Shown here in pieces: positions 61,201 to 64,000 of a stretch of DNA of 64,000 nt (the stretch's first letter is position 1; every line of letters starts with the position of its first letter). The stretch comes from Mercenaria mercenaria (lineage: Eukaryota > Mollusca > Bivalvia > Venerida > Veneridae), in contig NC_069377.1 in NCBI RefSeq assembly GCF_021730395.1, forward strand, positions 45,400,501 to 45,464,500, given 5' to 3'. The notes under the pieces were generated by a model. That model ran no database searches, was not told the origin of the DNA, and saw only the letters and a program-made list of their open reading frames with translations. Position numbers and translations under genes: made by a program.

Positions 61201-61736
61201 ACATTAAACCATGCTAAACAGCAATGGTAGTACATTGTACACGCTTTTAAATCAGATTTATGATAACTTTATGAGGCCGTCTGATAACTTTAAAGGAACA
61301 TTTTCATTCATTTTTTTACACTAAAATGAATGATAAATTAATTTGGTCCATCATATTATAATGAAAATGGTTTCAATACGTTTCAATATATTAACAGAAA
61401 TTGTGAAAATATTTTTTCTCCTCATCTTGGTGCTGAAGTAAATCTATAACGTACTTCCTTTTCTATAGAAAATTTGTCCAGTTTTCACATGTCGAGATTT
61501 AATTTTAATGCAGTCTAAGATTTATAACAAACTTATATTGCATTCACAAATTATAGATTATCATTAATACAAATAATTGTGTTAAATGAACACGGATCCT
61601 AATACCAGATATTTGCAGCCACCTCTTTAAATTTTATGGGATGCTGGTGACTTTTCAAGGGAGCTCTGCCTTTTAGGTAGCACCTAATTTCATATTGATA
61701 TCAAAATGTAATTCAAACATTGTGAATACATATAAT

Positions 61737-61973
61737 TGAGCCGCACCATGAAAACCCCAACATAGTGCATTTGCGACCAGCATGGATCCAGACCAGCCTG
61801 CGCATCCGCGCAGTCTGGTCAGGATCCATGCTGTTCGCTTTCAAAGCCTATTGCAATTAGAGAAACCGTTAGCGAACAGCATGGATCCTGACCAGACTGC
61901 GCAGATGCGCAGGCTGGTCTGGATCCATGCTGGTCGCAAATGCACTTTGTTGGTTTTCTCATGGTGCGATTCA
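61737..61973 (+). mobile_element. Long-palindrome MITE, family 1, copy 6
   Basis: It runs from TGAGCCGCACCATGAAAACC to CATGGTGCGATTCA, with the same centre orientation as the copies at 8755 and 9906. A frame through it gives [20 protein letters not shown]-type peptides, which recur at every copy and are repeat translations. Confidence 0.88.
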
Positions 61974-61979
61974 TATCTC

Positions 61980-64000
61980 CAAAATGAGCGATTATGTGAC
62001 CCAGCAAGGATACATAATCACCTTGAGCGCACCACAGAAAACATGCCCATTAGATATACGAGATATGGGTATTTACCTTTGGGTTAATCTCTAGTCAGGT
62101 TATCAATGTGATTAGAGTCTAAATCAGGAAGTTGAAGTTTTATGTGCAGCGATTTTATTTGCATTTCCATACAAGTAAATACAACAAATAAGAGAACTGT
62201 TTGCTATGTTTTTGTCGGCTGGTAGATCATACCGACACACTGTATGTCATATGACGACAAAGAGAGAAATACCATATTTACATCATCGGACACTATTTAA
62301 GGCACAGGTGTACGTGTGGATAGAACAACCGACTTTAAGATAGCTTCACCGCCACTTGCACGCGCATGGCGGGAAATGTGTCCACGCTTCTATGACGCAA
62401 TGTTTTACGAATCTGAATAAATTGAGAAATATACTGCAATATACAGCTAGAAGTACCATGGTCCTTTAGTTTCTCTTGTTTTTCTACTCTATGTATCAAA
62501 TATGATGTTTCTCATCGGACGATTATCACACATAGTGGCGACAATCTATATATAATTTACCACCCACAAGATGTCAACATGCCTTTTCTTTCAAAAATAA
62601 TAAACAAATTCATGAAAACAGATGCATAAATGGGAGGTAATTAGAAAAATATTTACATTGATTTAATGTTCAGAATAAACTTGATAGTCCAGAGAAGATG
62701 AAGTACAGTGAGTGTATTCGTATGTGCAGCACACTGAGGGCCTTTAAAAGTGTTATTGAATCAAGATATTCTGAATACTCTTTGATATATTTGTGCGGTA
62801 GACCACCAAATACGTATTTGTCATTGTGTTTTAAGTTTATATTTGAAAACGTACCTGTAAAACATAAGACCTGTTTAATCTGGCGCGCAGTACGGCGTAA
62901 CGTACTTTAGTGACAGGCAAGATTAAACATGATACGCGGAGACCAGGAAGTGTTGGAGAAGTTGTCTCTGATTGGTTACTTTAACATGACCTCTTTCCGG
63001 GTGTAGTACATTTAGACGTTAAAGCGCGAACTGTATGAGGAACTAGTTCGCTATAATAAAGGTTTAATTGTCTCAATGCAGACATAAAGCCTCTGAAATA
63101 CTTTTCATATGTAATTTTCAACGTTAAAGAATATGCTACACAAAACTGCGCCGCGTATTGAATGTAAAAATTAAAAATAAAAGCAGTTAGTATATTTTAG
63201 TTATTATATTATTTTGTCCAAAAAAAAACTTAAACCTCTCCTGTTCCTCTTTCTATAAACTGTAATATAATTTGTAAACAATCTTAAAGGTAGTAATTAT
63301 TTTCAGCTTACAAAATTGCATGTTTACAAGATTTAGAGAAGCCTAATAGCGTTTTGCTGGTGGAAGTTGAAATCTTACGACAAAAGTATGTCGGTAAATC
63401 TGTCGGAAATTAATATCTTCGCTGACAAGAGATAAACAAAAAAGTTCTTCCCGGAATTTCAATTGTTTTATCTGTACCATGTATACAGAAATGAATTTGT
63501 TAAGGAAGTGAAATGCAGTAGATAATAATTAGAACATTATCACATAACATAAAATAAAACTGTAAAAATGTTTTGCATGAAAGAAAGTTTAAAAAAAAGA
63601 ATGGATGTATCTGAAATGCCTATTTTTTTATACTAATATGATTTAATGGTGGTAATTACAATATAAAAAGAATAACTCACAAAACATAACTTATCCAGGT
63701 GTATAAAAATAATTTGGATGAAACGCTATTGCACATGAGGAAATAAAATAGTGATATGAAACTGCTGAACATGGATTTATAATGGCTCTTCACTTCAGTT
63801 TTAGGTAAGGAAATTAATATTGATTGTACAAATTTCTGTTTGAGGCGGTGACTTATTAAGGAATTGATTACAAAATATGAATTTTGTGACATTACGGCCA
63901 ATCTGTGGTTTAGTTTCATGTGTTTGTATTTGTTTTATTGGCGTTGACTTAAGTCTGAATTTGCATAATAGGAAATTAATATAACAAATAGCATGATGAC
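61980..64000. other. Unassigned right end of window
   Basis: AT-rich sequence with only short frames. The frame at 62698-62910 has no recognisable family. No repeats, RNA genes or exons could be supported. Confidence 0.4.

Noticed and set aside
61782-62087. Open frame [20 protein letters not shown].. and similar frames at 8602, 8875, 9951, 11785 and 44723
   Set aside because: All fall inside copies of the same non-coding palindromic element, on either strand. The peptides recur only because the repeat does.

Overview
This window looks like AT-rich, intron-rich invertebrate nuclear DNA, most likely from a bivalve mollusc. That rests on many small spliced exons, a high density of palindromic non-autonomous DNA transposons, tRNA-derived SINEs whose 3' part resembles known molluscan SINEs, CR1/Jockey-type LINE tails, and tandem repeats built on a 'ggtcaaggtcac' core. 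No database search was possible, so the species is inferred.

Two spliced host genes are supported, both on the + strand. The first (coding 7159-16099, six coding exons, 311 aa) is an orthologue of TBC1D7, the third subunit of the TSC1-TSC2 complex. All exon phases agree, and the protein follows human TBC1D7 from the N-terminal [13 protein letters not shown] block to the SKAIDxWxKH block. The second (coding 20714-47520, 17 exons, 766 aa) is a secreted or membrane-tethered M12B (ADAM/ADAMTS-like) zinc metalloprotease. It has a signal peptide, a prodomain with a furin site, an HEIGHSLGALHD zinc site with a Met-turn, a cysteine-rich domain, four PLAC-like six-cysteine modules and a hydrophobic C-terminus.

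Layout: 1-2.0 kb, foldback and palindromic tandem array; 3.2-4.25 kb, truncated LINE; 6.1-6.5 kb, duplicated tRNA-like elements; 7.1-17 kb, TBC1D7 with repeat-filled introns (inverted SINE pair, three long palindromes, a 162-bp tandem array); 17.2-19.9 kb, three classes of roughly 145-170 bp tandem repeats; 20.5-48 kb, the metalloprotease gene, whose introns hold MITEs, a LINE and local duplications; 48.5-51.1 kb, a SINE with target-site duplication and a third LINE; 53-54.1 kb, an 1139-bp terminal-inverted-repeat element; 54.8-57.5 kb, a 59-bp satellite of about 45 units with decayed flanks; 58-64 kb, mostly unassigned AT-rich DNA with MITEs and one possible first exon of a further gene.

The most notable points are the M12B + four PLAC-like architecture without thrombospondin repeats, a tandem duplication that copies the exon 4 splice donor of TBC1D7, a triplicated splice-acceptor region before metalloprotease exon 14, two related palindromic element families, and the satellite. 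I saw no LTR, Polinton or viral element and no CRISPR array.
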